Shown here: positions 1 to 8,443 of the stretch, one piece after another
Numbering within the stretch: position 1 is the stretch's first letter
Layout of the letters: each line of letters starts with the position of its first letter
From: Glycomyces buryatensis
GTDB lineage: Bacteria > Actinomycetota > Actinomycetes > Mycobacteriales > Micromonosporaceae
NCBI RefSeq assembly: GCF_004912275.1
Contig: NZ_STGY01000083.1
Location: 62,001-126,000 of the forward strand
DNA: 64,000 nucleotides
Direction of reading: 5' to 3'
The notes under the pieces: generated by a model
Database searches by the model: none
What the model was told of the DNA's origin: nothing
Seen by the model: only the letters and a program-made list of their open reading frames with translations
Program-made: the position numbers and the translations under genes

Positions 1-2
1 TC

Positions 3-794
3 GAGGACACCGAAGCCGAACTCGCCGCCCTGCAAACCGAGCTCAACGAATACGCCATCTACCTCTACACCGAGGGCGAACTGCAGACCACGGCCGCGAC
101 CCTCGCCGCCGACAACCCCGATGAAATGGTCGCCGCCCTCACCTTCACCGGCTACCTCGCCGACCAGCGGGCCGCCGTCGTGGCCGACGCCGGCGAACTG
201 CTCGCCCAGCTCGAAGCCGAGCAAGACGCCCACGCCGACGAGGTCCAAGCCGCCGAGGCCGCCCTCGAAGAGGCCGAGGAAGCCGCCGACGACCTCGAGG
301 AGAAACTGGAGGAACTCCAGGCCGAGAACGCCGCCGGGCCCGGATCCGACGGCGGCGCCCCCGCCGCCGACCCCGTCCCCCGCAACTCCGACGGATCACT
401 CCCGTCCGAATCGTGCTCCGAGGACGATCCCACCACCAGCGGGTGCCTGACCCCTCGCACCCTTCACGTCTACAACGAGACCAAGGAAGCCGGCTTCGAC
501 CGCTACGTGTCCTGCTACCGCGGTAGCGGCGGCGGCGAACACCCGCTCGGCAGGGCCTGCGACTTCGCCGCGGCCTCCGGCGGCTTCGAAGACGTCGACG
601 CCGGGGGCGACGACAAGGCCTACGGCGACCAGCTCGCCGCCTGGTACGTCAACAACGCCGACGCCCTCGGCATCGAATACGTCATCTGGTACCGCGAGTT
701 CTGGTCGCCCTCAAGCGGCTGGAAGTCCTACTCCGGCGCCAACGGCACCCCCGCCGCCGACCACACCAACCACGTCCACGTCTCCGTCCGATAG
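3..794 (+). CDS. Coiled-coil protein with peptidase-like C-terminal domain (5' end outside window)
   Basis: The reading frame is open from base 3, so the N-terminus, presumably with a signal peptide, lies to the left. In-window residues 1-105 are Glu/Ala-rich and predicted coiled coil, followed by a Gly/Pro/Asp linker. The last ~110 residues resemble the ARB-07466-type C-terminal domain of actinobacterial secreted coiled-coil proteins: an 'EHPLGRACDFA' motif and a final 'DHTNHVHVS' motif recall the H-x(n)-D...HxH metal site of LAS/VanY-type peptidases. Coiled coil plus this domain suggests an extracytoplasmic cell-wall role; peptidase activity is inference. An 11-base gap separates it from the next gene. 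Confidence 0.7.
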   Translation, partial: EDTEAELAALQTELNEYAIYLYTEGELQTTAATLAADNPDEMVAALTFTGYLADQRAAVVADAGELLAQLEAEQDAHADEVQAAEAALEEAEEAADDLEEKLEELQAENAAGPGSDGGAPAADPVPRNSDGSLPSESCSEDDPTTSGCLTPRTLHVYNETKEAGFDRYVSCYRGSGGGEHPLGRACDFAAASGGFEDVDAGGDDKAYGDQLAAWYVNNADALGIEYVIWYREFWSPSSGWKSYSGANGTPAADHTNHVHVSVR

Positions 795-805
795 AAAGGC
801 ACGCC

Positions 806-1444
806 GTGACCAACCTCCGACAGCAGTACCTGGACGCCGCGGGCACCGCCACCGGGCTCCTCGCCGCGGACGAAGTCGCCGCCGCCTGGACCGCGGACTC
901 CGCACTCGAAGGCTTCACCGTCGCAGGCCTGGCCGGACACCTCGCCGCCCAGATCTGGGGCGCCGCGGCCGCACTCGAGGGCGACTACACCGGCAAGGAC
1001 ACCATCACCCTGATGGAGCACTTCGGCCGCGCCAAGTGGATCAAGACCGACCTCGACAACGAGGCCAACACCAAGGTCCGCGACGGCGGCCGCCGCCTGG
1101 CCGAACCCGGCCCCGAAGCGCTCCTCGAAGGCACCCGCGAACGCCTCGCCCGCTTCGAGACCGCCCTGCCCGCCCTCACCGGGCAGGAGCAGGCCGGCAC
1201 CGACTACTGGGCGTACGCGATGAGCCTGGACGAATACCTCATCACCCGCATCATGGAACTGGTCGTCCACACCGACGACCTCGCCCACTCCGTCGGCATC
1301 GCCACCCCCAGCTTCGACTCCGAACCGTTCGACACCGCCATCCGGATGCTCGCCCGCCTCTCGGTCAAACGCCACGGCCAGGCCGCGCTCGTCAGGGCCC
1401 TCGCCCGCGCCGAAAGGGCCCCCGCCGACATCACCGGACTCTAG
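806..1444 (+). CDS. Maleylpyruvate isomerase N-terminal domain (DinB-like) protein
   Basis: 212 aa, GTG start with an AAAGG ribosome site 8 bases upstream. Helical-bundle protein of the MDMPI_N/DinB superfamily, with the early 'AGHLAAQ' helix and the later 'MELVVHTDDLA' helix that carry metal-ligand histidines in this family. In actinomycetes such proteins use mycothiol or act as metal-dependent transferases/isomerases; the substrate cannot be deduced. Closely spaced behind the coiled-coil protein, so possibly co-transcribed. Confidence 0.75.
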   Translation: MTNLRQQYLDAAGTATGLLAADEVAAAWTADSALEGFTVAGLAGHLAAQIWGAAAALEGDYTGKDTITLMEHFGRAKWIKTDLDNEANTKVRDGGRRLAEPGPEALLEGTRERLARFETALPALTGQEQAGTDYWAYAMSLDEYLITRIMELVVHTDDLAHSVGIATPSFDSEPFDTAIRMLARLSVKRHGQAALVRALARAERAPADITGL

Positions 1445-1509
1445 CGGCTCTTCAACACTCACAAACCGCCAGAACAGATCGACATTCATATTCGGGTAGG
1501 GTTCCGGTG

Positions 1510-1953
1510 ATGGTCTTGCCAGCACCGGTCGCCCGACGCCGCGCCCTCTGGGCCGCCCTGTGCCTCCTGGCCACCTTCGCCGGACTCATCGGTGCCGTCG
1601 CCGCCCTCGCCTGGGCCCTCGAAGACGACAACACCCCCGACCTCCAGACCATCACCGAGGCCACCCACCTCACCTACCCCGACTCCACCGACGTCGTCGA
1701 AGCCGACATCGCCGCCCTCCACGCACCCGCCCCCGGCGCGAGCGCCGAAGTCACCGTCGACATCCCCGCCGACGACTTCGGCACCTTCATCGCCGACAAC
1801 GGCATGGACCCGCCGCTCGTCTCCGGTACGACCCCCGCCGGCACCGCCTCGGGCCTCCTCGCTTCCGACTGCACCGACGAAGTCTGCTACTCCGGCACCG
1901 TCATCCTCGACGAAGAGACCGTCACCGTCCGCCTGCGCATCACCCTCATCTAG
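1510..1953 (+). CDS. Membrane-anchored hypothetical protein
   Basis: 147 aa. The N-terminus has positive residues, then one hydrophobic segment (about residues 10-35), then a Thr/Asp/Ala-rich extracytoplasmic part with two cysteines ('ASDCTDEVCYSG') that may form a disulphide. No family recognised. ATG at 1510 is preferred over GTG 1507 because a TAGGGT -10-like element (1497-1502) ends 7 bases before it, pointing to a leaderless transcript. The stop overlaps the convergent ogt gene by 4 bases. Confidence 0.6.
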   Translation: MVLPAPVARRRALWAALCLLATFAGLIGAVAALAWALEDDNTPDLQTITEATHLTYPDSTDVVEADIAALHAPAPGASAEVTVDIPADDFGTFIADNGMDPPLVSGTTPAGTASGLLASDCTDEVCYSGTVILDEETVTVRLRITLI

Positions 1954-2465
1954 GTCCTACTCAAAGGCTCAAGACGGGCGAACAGGTCGACCTCGCCGCG
2001 CTCCAAGGCCAGCAGCCGCTCCTTGCGCCACAGCCCGCCCGCATAACCGGTGAGCTTGCCGTTCGCGCCGATCACCCGGTGGCAGGGGACGATGATCGCG
2101 ATCGGGTTCGACCCGTTCGCCAACCCCACCGCCCGTACCGCCTTCCGGTTCCCGATCCGCTCGGCGATGTCCATATACGACACGGTCTGGCCGAAGGGGA
2201 TCTCACTGAGCGCGGCCCAGACCCGACGTTGGAAGTCGGTGCCGGCCGCGGCCAGCGGCAGGTCGAAATCGTGCAGCTGCCCGGCGAAGTACGCCTCCAA
2301 CTGCTCGGTCGCCGCCGCCAGCAACGGCGTCGACTCCCTGGGCCCCCACTCCGGTTCGGAACCGGTCACCCCGAATTCCACATAGGTGAGACCCTGGTCG
2401 TTCGCCACTACCGCCAACGTCCCGATCGGGGACTCCAGCGTCACATGCGTCGTGCTGTCCATCAC
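1950..2465 (-). CDS. ogt: Methylated-DNA--protein-cysteine S-methyltransferase
   Basis: 171 aa. It directly reverses O6-alkylguanine by transferring the alkyl group to its active-site cysteine. The 'PCHRVI' motif with Cys128 is present, preceded by the HTH segment ('YMDIAERIGNRKAVRAVG') and followed by 'GYAGGLWRKE'. Length fits the family. Its GTG start overlaps the stop of the upstream ada-alkA gene (GTGA); an ATG lies one codon further in. The pair forms an adaptive-response-like alkylation-repair operon. Confidence 0.93.
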   Translation of the reverse strand: MMDSTTHVTLESPIGTLAVVANDQGLTYVEFGVTGSEPEWGPRESTPLLAAATEQLEAYFAGQLHDFDLPLAAAGTDFQRRVWAALSEIPFGQTVSYMDIAERIGNRKAVRAVGLANGSNPIAIIVPCHRVIGANGKLTGYAGGLWRKERLLALERGEVDLFARLEPLSRT

Positions 2466-3982
2466 TGCACCATCATTCCTTCATTGTCGTCGGGGATTCG
2501 ATTCGTCGGATGTTCACTGGCGGCCCACAAGTACTGGACCGCATAGGATCGCCAGGGCCGCCACGCCTCGGCGCGGGCGGCGAGTGCCTTCGGTGAGGCA
2601 GGGAGACCGAGCGCCTTCGCACCGCGGATGACCCCCAGGTCGGCGACCGGAAACGCGTCCGGGTCGCCCAAGGCCCGCATGGCGATCATCTCGATCGTCC
2701 ACGGCCCCACCCCAGGCACCGCCACCAGCTGCGCCCGGGCCGCCTCCCAATCCGCGCCCGGACCGACATCGACCCGCCCCTCGGCCAGCGCACCGGCCAG
2801 GGCGAGGACGGTGGCCTTGCGGCGGTTCGGCATCGGCAGGTCATCGGGATCGGCTTCGGCCAGCGCCGCCGAGGTCGGGAACAGGCGCGTCAGGCCCCCT
2901 TCGGGGTCGTCCACGGCTTCGCCGTACTTCTCGGACAGCCTGGTGGCGATGGTGGCCGCGGCGGCGGTGGAGACCTGCTGGCCGATGACGGCCCGCAGTG
3001 CGTACTCCTCGCCGTCGGCTTTGCGTGGCACCCGCCTGCCCGGTGTCTTGCGGGCCAGGGGGCCCAGGAGCGGGTCGGCTTCGAGGGTCTGCTGGGCCGC
3101 GACGGGGTCAGCGTCCAGGTCCAGGGCGCGGCGGCAGCGGGCGACGGCGGCGGTGACGTCGCGCAGGTCGGCCAGTCGCAGGCGGCATTCGATGTAGCCG
3201 GGGCCCGGTTTGAGGGCGGCGGTGCCGGGTCCGTGCGGCAGGCGCAGGGTTCGGCGGTAGGCGCCGTCGGCCCATTCTTCGACGCCTCGGGCGGCGGCGG
3301 CCGCGAAGTGTCCGAACAGGTTCGAGGCCTCGAACGGTTCGCGGTAGGCCAGGCGCAGTACGATCGCGCCGCCCGCCGATGTCTCCGTGTTCGCTCCTTT
3401 GCGGCGTGCGGCCTTGTGGCGAAGTGTGGTGGGGGAGCAGGCGAAGACGTCGGCGACGACGCGGTTGAACGCGCGGATCGAGGCGAAGCCGGCGGCGAAG
3501 GCGATCCGGCCCATCTCCAGGTCCGTGGATTCGATCAGGGTCCGGGCGGTGTGGGCGCGGCCGGCGCGTGCGAGTGCAGCGGGGCCGGCGCCGACTTCGG
3601 CGATGAGGAGGCGCTCGAGTTGCCGCAGTGAGTATCCGAGGCGCCTGGCCAGGCCGGCGGCGCCGTCGCGGTCGACCACGCCTTCGCCGATGAGTCGCAT
3701 GGCCCGGGCGCAGACGTCGGTACGGTAGTCCCATTCGGGGGAGCCGGGGGCGGCGTCGGGGCGGCAGCGTTTGCAGGCGCGGTATCCGGCCTCCTGCGCG
3801 GCGGCCGGGGAGGCGTAGAAGCGCATGTGCTCGGGTTTGGGTTTGACCGCCGGGCAGGAGGGGCGGCAGTAGATGCGTGTGGAGGTCACGGCCAGGAACA
3901 CCCAGCCGTCGAAGCGGGCGTCGCGTCCGGCGACAGCGGCGCGGAGCTGTTCGATGTTGCCTTGTTCGAGGAGACCTGTCAT
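2462..3982 (-). CDS. alkA: Ada-type regulator fused to AlkA DNA-3-methyladenine glycosylase
   Basis: 506 aa fusion. Residues ~20-80 are the Ada zinc domain (Cys39, Cys43, Cys70, Cys73; Cys39 would be the methyl-phosphotriester acceptor). Residues ~85-190 are an AraC-type double HTH. Residues ~205-320 are the AlkA N-terminal domain and ~330-490 the helix-hairpin-helix GPD glycosylase ('VPGVGPWTIEMIAMRALG' and catalytic Asp in 'FPVADLGV'). It should sense methylation, activate the repair operon and excise alkylated bases. A known actinobacterial architecture, here coupled to ogt. Confidence 0.93.
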   Translation of the reverse strand: MTGLLEQGNIEQLRAAVAGRDARFDGWVFLAVTSTRIYCRPSCPAVKPKPEHMRFYASPAAAQEAGYRACKRCRPDAAPGSPEWDYRTDVCARAMRLIGEGVVDRDGAAGLARRLGYSLRQLERLLIAEVGAGPAALARAGRAHTARTLIESTDLEMGRIAFAAGFASIRAFNRVVADVFACSPTTLRHKAARRKGANTETSAGGAIVLRLAYREPFEASNLFGHFAAAAARGVEEWADGAYRRTLRLPHGPGTAALKPGPGYIECRLRLADLRDVTAAVARCRRALDLDADPVAAQQTLEADPLLGPLARKTPGRRVPRKADGEEYALRAVIGQQVSTAAAATIATRLSEKYGEAVDDPEGGLTRLFPTSAALAEADPDDLPMPNRRKATVLALAGALAEGRVDVGPGADWEAARAQLVAVPGVGPWTIEMIAMRALGDPDAFPVADLGVIRGAKALGLPASPKALAARAEAWRPWRSYAVQYLWAASEHPTNRIPDDNEGMMVQ

Positions 3983-4032
3983 GTCCTCAAGAGTGCCCGC
4001 CGCCCGTGACAGAAGCTAGCCAGAATTCGACA

Positions 4033-5013
4033 TTACGCTTCGGGGAGTTGGAGGCGGTCGACCGCCTCGCGGCTGCGGCGGGCCGGGCGCCGGTCGTAGC
4101 GGGCCGTGGTGGCCGGGGAGGCGTGGCCGACCAGGGACTGGGTGATGGCCAGGTCGACGCCGGCGTCGAGGAGTTCGCCGATGAACGTGCGGCGGAAGTC
4201 GTGGGGGGTGTGGCGGCGCTGGCCGGCCTCGACGAGGCGTTTGGTGAGCAGGTCGGCGATGGCCTGCCCGGTCATGCGCGACAGCTGCGTCCCGGATTTG
4301 CGGAGGCGGCCGGCCTTGTTGATCGGGCAGAACAGGGCCCCGGGGCCGTTGCCGCGGACGCCCATCCACCGTTCCAGGCGCTCTTGGGCGGCCTCGGTGA
4401 GGTAGACGGAGCGTTCCTTGTTGCCCTTGCCGACGATGCGGATCGAGCGTTCGGTCTTGTCGTAGTCGACCAGGCGCATCGAGGCGATCTCGGAGCGGCG
4501 GCATCCGGTCGAATAGAGCGCGGCGAGGACGGCGGCGTCGCGGGCGCCGGCGGGGGAGGAGTCCATGTCGCAGGCGTACAGGGCCGCGCCGAGCGATTCG
4601 GCGTCCACTTGCGAACCGACCGGGAGGCGCTGGGCTTTCACCGGTGTCAGGTCGCAGGCGCGCTGGTAGTCCTCGGCGGCCATCAGATCGAGGCGCCACG
4701 CTTCCTTGAGGACGCGCCGCAGTGCCGCGAGGTGCTTGTTGACGTAGGCGCCCGACCAGCCGCGGTCGATCATCGCCGCCCGCAGCCGGGACGTGTGCTC
4801 ATAGCGCAGCAGGTGCCACGGCTGCCCCTCACCGGTCACGTTCTCGTCGTCGGCCAGGAGAGCGGCGATGCGGTCGAGGCATCCGCGCATGGTCCGCCGC
4901 GACTCGGCCGAGCCCAGCGAGTCCAGGTAGGCCCGGTACGGATCGGCCGCCGGCGATACGACGACGGCACGGTTCGCGTCCCACCCGGCGGCGGCCAACT
5001 CAGCAGATGACAT
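4033..5013 (-). CDS. Tyrosine recombinase / site-specific integrase
   Basis: 326 aa. Residues ~22-110 form a SAM-like core-binding domain; ~135-326 form the catalytic domain with Arg172 ('TGCRRSE'), Lys197 ('GKGNKER'), His271/Arg274 ('HDFRRT'), His297 ('GHASP') and the nucleophile Tyr306. All catalytic residues are present. The frame is open further upstream, but the ATG at 5013 follows a TAGGGT box by 7 bases, and the extra N-terminal residues look non-coding. No excisionase, tRNA or phage gene is adjacent, so this is a solitary recombinase: a Xer-like housekeeping enzyme or the remnant of an integrated element. Confidence 0.88.
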   Translation of the reverse strand: MSSAELAAAGWDANRAVVVSPAADPYRAYLDSLGSAESRRTMRGCLDRIAALLADDENVTGEGQPWHLLRYEHTSRLRAAMIDRGWSGAYVNKHLAALRRVLKEAWRLDLMAAEDYQRACDLTPVKAQRLPVGSQVDAESLGAALYACDMDSSPAGARDAAVLAALYSTGCRRSEIASMRLVDYDKTERSIRIVGKGNKERSVYLTEAAQERLERWMGVRGNGPGALFCPINKAGRLRKSGTQLSRMTGQAIADLLTKRLVEAGQRRHTPHDFRRTFIGELLDAGVDLAITQSLVGHASPATTARYDRRPARRSREAVDRLQLPEA

Positions 5014-5051
5014 GCACCCCACCCTAGTCGAGGCCGACTTCAATGTGGCCG

Positions 5052-5579
5052 TCACTCGCCGTTCGCCATGTCCCGCAACCGTTTCAGCGTCCGCAGGTTC
5101 CGGCCGGTCATCGCGGCCTCGCCGATCGGCTTCCAGAAACCGCGCTGGCCCAGGCGCGAGGTCCCCTGCCCGGTCGGGTAGTACACCCACACCTCGCGGC
5201 CGGCCGCCACTACCTCCTCCGGGCAGTCCTCGGGCACTTCCAGGACCGGGGGCGCGGCGTCGAGGAACATCACGATCACCTTCGACTCGTCCAATCCGCG
5301 TCCGGCGAACGGATCGGCGTCGAGCAGCGCCTCGATTTCGGCGGCGGTGCGGACCATCACCGGCACCGTGAACCCGAACCGCTCGGCGACCGCTTCGCCG
5401 ATCGCCGCGGCCACCTCGCCTGGACGACCGGGCGCGTCGAAGACGGCATTGCCCGACTGGATGTACGTCGCCACCGCACCGAACCCGAGGCCGCCCAGCA
5501 GGTCCCGAAACTCACTCATCGGCAGTTTCCGGTGCCCGCCGACATTGACCCCGCGCAACAGCGCCGCCATTCGCGTCAC
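5052..5579 (-). CDS. DUF1697 domain-containing protein
   Basis: 175 aa. It starts in the family manner (VTRMAALLRGVNVGG), which supports the GTG at 5579 rather than the ATG three codons in. It carries the conserved 'TYIQSGNAVF' and a C-terminal 'MTGRNLRTLKRL'. DUF1697 proteins are widespread small cytoplasmic proteins of unknown function. Divergent from yjbQ. Confidence 0.88.
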   Translation of the reverse strand: MTRMAALLRGVNVGGHRKLPMSEFRDLLGGLGFGAVATYIQSGNAVFDAPGRPGEVAAAIGEAVAERFGFTVPVMVRTAAEIEALLDADPFAGRGLDESKVIVMFLDAAPPVLEVPEDCPEEVVAAGREVWVYYPTGQGTSRLGQRGFWKPIGEAAMTGRNLRTLKRLRDMANGE

Positions 5580-5669
5580 GATCGGACCCCGCTTTCGCCT
5601 CGCCGCCGATACCACCGGCAACGGTAGTCGCCGGGCGGGCAGGGCGAGAGGCGTGGCAGGATCCGGGCC

Positions 5670-6089
5670 ATGGGGAATGCGTTCACGACCACCGTCTTGC
5701 AACTGCACACCGGCCGAGAAGAAGCCGCGGTGGACCTGACCGGCCATTGCGAGACGTTCCTGGCCGAAGCCGGGGCCGGCGACGGCCTGCTGAACGTATT
5801 CGTCCCGCACGCCACCGCCGGCATCGCCATCATCGAGACCGGCGCCGGATCCGACGACGACCTCCTCGCCGCGCTGGCCGACCTGCTCCCCGCCGACGAC
5901 CGCTGGTCCCACCGCCACGGCTCGCCCGGCCACGGCAGGGACCACGTCCTGCCCGGCCTGGTCGCCCCGCACGCCACGATCCCCGTCTCAGGCGGCCGCC
6001 CGGCCCTGGGCACCTGGCAGTCGATCGTCCTCATCGACACCAACCGCGACAACCCCGACCGGACCGTCCGCCTCTCCTTCCTCGGCTAA
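5670..6089 (+). CDS. YjbQ / UPF0047 family protein (secondary thiamine-phosphate synthase-like)
   Basis: 139 aa, typical length. It shows the family signatures 'VFVPHATAGI' and a His-rich 'HRHGSPGHGRDH' segment that forms the putative metal site. Some members show weak thiamine-phosphate synthase activity, but the physiological role is unsettled. A CAGGAT box 7 bases before the ATG suggests leaderless expression. The end overlaps the convergent aldo/keto reductase stop by 4 bases. Confidence 0.9.
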   Translation: MGNAFTTTVLQLHTGREEAAVDLTGHCETFLAEAGAGDGLLNVFVPHATAGIAIIETGAGSDDDLLAALADLLPADDRWSHRHGSPGHGRDHVLPGLVAPHATIPVSGGRPALGTWQSIVLIDTNRDNPDRTVRLSFLG

Positions 6090-7051
6090 GCGGCCTCGGT
6101 CAGCCGCTGCCACTGCTCGGACTCGAGCCGCAACTCCAAACCATCGGCGGCCTCGTTCAACTGCGCGAGCGACGACACTCCGACCAGGGGAATGATCGGC
6201 GATTCGTGACCGCACAGCCACGCCAGCACCACCTGGTTGCGCGACGCCCCGGTCTCGGCGGCCACCGCGTCCAGCACCTCCAGCCGCGCGTCCGTCCCGG
6301 GGTGGCGGTAGTGCTCCGGCAGCGGCTTACCCGGGTTGGTGTAAGCGCCCGACAGCAGCGAGGAATACGCGAGGAGCGCCGTGCCCGCCGTGTTACCCAC
6401 GTAGTCGATGTCGCCGGGCTCGACGTGCACGTGGCCGCCCTCGGGCAGCCGCACGCCAGGCCTCGGTTGCAGGTAGGAGTAGCGGTTCTGCATCGCCGTA
6501 TACGCCGCCGCCCCCGTCGCGGCCGCGACCTGCCGGGCCCGCTCCACCCGCCAGGCCACATGGTTCGAAGCGCCCACGATCCGCGCCTTCCCCGCTTTCA
6601 CCGCCGCATCGAATCCCGCGACCGTGTCCTCCAATTCGGTGCCGCGGTCGTCGCGGTGCGACCAGTACAGGTCGATGTAGTCGGTGCCGAGCCGCTCCAA
6701 ACTCTCCTCCAGCGAGGCCGCAATCCGCTCGGACGTCAGCGGCTCCGACGCCTCCAGGCCCCCACCGGGGAAGGACGGACGCCGCCCCACCTTCGTCGCC
6801 AGCACCAGATCCTCGCGGCCGCCCCGGTCGGCCAGCCAGGACCCGAGCAGGTGCTCCGACTCGTCACCGGTGCCGTCCGGCAGCCAGAACATGTAGCAGT
6901 TCGCGGTGTCGATGAAATTCCCGCCCAGCTCCACGAACCGGTCGAGGATCGCGTACGACGTCTCCTTGTCCTGCACCCCACCGAGCGCCATCGCGCCCAG
7001 ACACATGCGCGACACCGCAATACCCTCGGTGCCCAATGCCATCCGCTCCAT
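6086..7051 (-). CDS. Aldo/keto reductase
   Basis: 321 aa NADPH-dependent (beta/alpha)8 oxidoreductase. Catalytic tetrad visible: Asp/Tyr in 'FIDTANCYMFW', Lys in 'LATKVGRRP', His in 'LYWSHRDD'. The start was chosen at the ATG preceded by a strong AGGAGG site 8 bases upstream; an upstream in-frame extension is rejected. Divergent from a MerR regulator across a 107-base region holding a MerR-type operator, so it is probably induced by that regulator. Substrate unknown. Confidence 0.92.
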   Translation of the reverse strand: MERMALGTEGIAVSRMCLGAMALGGVQDKETSYAILDRFVELGGNFIDTANCYMFWLPDGTGDESEHLLGSWLADRGGREDLVLATKVGRRPSFPGGGLEASEPLTSERIAASLEESLERLGTDYIDLYWSHRDDRGTELEDTVAGFDAAVKAGKARIVGASNHVAWRVERARQVAAATGAAAYTAMQNRYSYLQPRPGVRLPEGGHVHVEPGDIDYVGNTAGTALLAYSSLLSGAYTNPGKPLPEHYRHPGTDARLEVLDAVAAETGASRNQVVLAWLCGHESPIIPLVGVSSLAQLNEAADGLELRLESEQWQRLTEAA

Positions 7052-7094
7052 CGCGGACCTCCTTCGATCGTTGCTTGATTCAGACGCTAAGACC

Positions 7095-7108
7095 TGGAGT
7101 GGACTCCA
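7095..7108. promoter_or_regulatory. Inverted repeat, candidate MerR operator
   Basis: TGGAGT-GG-ACTCCA lies between the divergent aldo/keto reductase and MerR genes. The half-site matches the classic MerR-family dyad (CTTGGAGT...ACTCCAAG). It lies 44 bases from the reductase start and 51 from the regulator start. Confidence 0.65.
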
Positions 7109-7158
7109 ACGCAAACCCGCAGGCCCGGCGCCGGCAGCGGTGACTATCCTCGATAACC

Positions 7159-7548
7159 GTGGCTACCGAACTGACCGCCGCGGGCCGCTACTCCATCGGC
7201 GAGACCGCCCGCCGCACCGGATTCACCATGGACACCCTCCGCTACTACGAACGAGTCGGCCTCATCGACGGCGTCGAACGGGGCCCCACCGGCCAACGGC
7301 GCTTCTCCGAGGACCACCTCGGCTGGCTCGACATCCTCAAATGCCTGCGCGACACCGGCATGCCCATCGAGCAGATGTGCCGCTTCGCCGAACTCGTCCG
7401 CACCGGAGACGAGACCATCCCCGCCCGCATCACCCTCCTGACCGCACACGAGCAAGCCGTCGCCAAGCGCATCGCCGACCTCGAATCCCAACGCGCCCAC
7501 ATCAACGGCAAGATCGACTACTACAAATCAGTGGCCGCCGGCGAATAG
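7159..7548 (+). CDS. MerR family transcriptional regulator
   Basis: 129 aa, GTG start 8 bases after a TATCCT element. The N-terminal winged HTH is clear ('YSIGETARRTGFTMDTLRYYERVGLI'), followed by a MerR dimerisation helix ('KRIADLESQRAHINGKIDYY'). No effector-binding cysteines, so it is of the small AdhR/NmlR-like class that often controls adjacent aldo/keto reductases. Likely autoregulates and controls the divergent reductase through the dyad at 7095-7108. Confidence 0.92.
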   Translation: MATELTAAGRYSIGETARRTGFTMDTLRYYERVGLIDGVERGPTGQRRFSEDHLGWLDILKCLRDTGMPIEQMCRFAELVRTGDETIPARITLLTAHEQAVAKRIADLESQRAHINGKIDYYKSVAAGE

Positions 7549-7568
7549 CCACCCCCATACTCCTCGGC

Positions 7569-8318
7569 ATGGACCAGAGCCCGAACGCCATCGCCGAACA
7601 CCTCGCACACGACCTCGCCGCGGACACCATCGGCATCGCCCTGACCGGATCGATCGCGACCGGCACCGACCACCCCGACTCCGACATCGACCTCATCGCC
7701 ATCGCGCAGGCCGGCCGCGACGACCAAACCCAGTCGCTCGCCGGCCGCCTGGTCACCATCACCTGGACTACCCTCGAGGACGCGAACGGCGCCTTCGACC
7801 AGCCATGGTCGGCCGGCCAAGCCGTCCCCGGCTGGAGGGACGCCCGAATCCTCCACGACCCGACCGGCGCCCTCGCCGCACTCAAAGACCGGGCCCGGAA
7901 CTGGCAATGGGACGACATCGCCGCGGCGGCCGACCGGTGGGCCGGGGCCACCCTCGTCGGCCTCGCCGAAGAGGTCCACAAGGTCCACGGCATGCTCGCC
8001 ACCGGCGCACCCCGGGCCGCCGCCGCCAACCGCGACCTGATCGCCCTGCAACTGCCCGGCGCCCTGGCCGCGGCCGACCGGATCCTCTACGGCTCGGAGA
8101 ACCGCCTGTGGGACTTGGTATGCCAGGCCGAAGGCGAGGCATGGGCCCGCGCCTGGGACACCGCCACCGGCATCAAGACCGCGTCATTCGAGGACAGCTG
8201 CCGGGCCGCCCTGACCCTCTACCGGCTCGCCGCCGACCGCCTCAAAGGCCACCTGGAAGCGAGCGAACGCCCCATCGTCGAAGTCGCCTGCAACCTCACC
8301 GGCAGACCCCAGTCGTGA
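7569..8318 (+). CDS. Nucleotidyltransferase-domain protein
   Basis: 249 aa. The N-terminal ~100 residues carry the minimal nucleotidyltransferase motif 'GSIATGTDHPDSDIDLI' (G-S-x(10)-D-x-D), with a helical C-terminal half. Resembles pol-beta-type NTases of the aminoglycoside-adenylyltransferase/MNT class; substrate unknown and no partner HEPN antitoxin-like gene is seen. Its stop overlaps the GTG of a truncated ATPase gene (GTGA), showing it was once followed by a coupled gene. Confidence 0.78.
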   Translation: MDQSPNAIAEHLAHDLAADTIGIALTGSIATGTDHPDSDIDLIAIAQAGRDDQTQSLAGRLVTITWTTLEDANGAFDQPWSAGQAVPGWRDARILHDPTGALAALKDRARNWQWDDIAAAADRWAGATLVGLAEEVHKVHGMLATGAPRAAAANRDLIALQLPGALAAADRILYGSENRLWDLVCQAEGEAWARAWDTATGIKTASFEDSCRAALTLYRLAADRLKGHLEASERPIVEVACNLTGRPQS

Positions 8319-8443
8319 AGCGCTACATCCTCACCGGCGCACCCGGTCCCCGCCCAGATACGCTTCGGGCCGGCGCTGCCCGGCCGCGCGCGAGACGCCG
8401 ATCCGCGCCGCGACCCTCGGCTAGAGCGGTTCCCGGCCGATGA
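8315..8443 (+). pseudogene. Stub of an AAA-family ATPase gene
   Basis: A GTG overlapping the previous stop begins 'VKRYILTGAPG', the N-terminal strand and start of a Walker A loop typical of small actinobacterial AAA ATPases. The frame then loses similarity (Arg/Pro-rich, no GK[ST]) and stops at 8443. This looks like the first ~33 bases of a gene whose remainder was deleted. Only 11 residues support it. Confidence 0.4.

Noticed and set aside
4033-5190. Longer integrase start at 5190
   Set aside because: The extra 59 residues lack domain character and overlap the DUF1697 gene; the ATG at 5013 has a well-placed -10 box.
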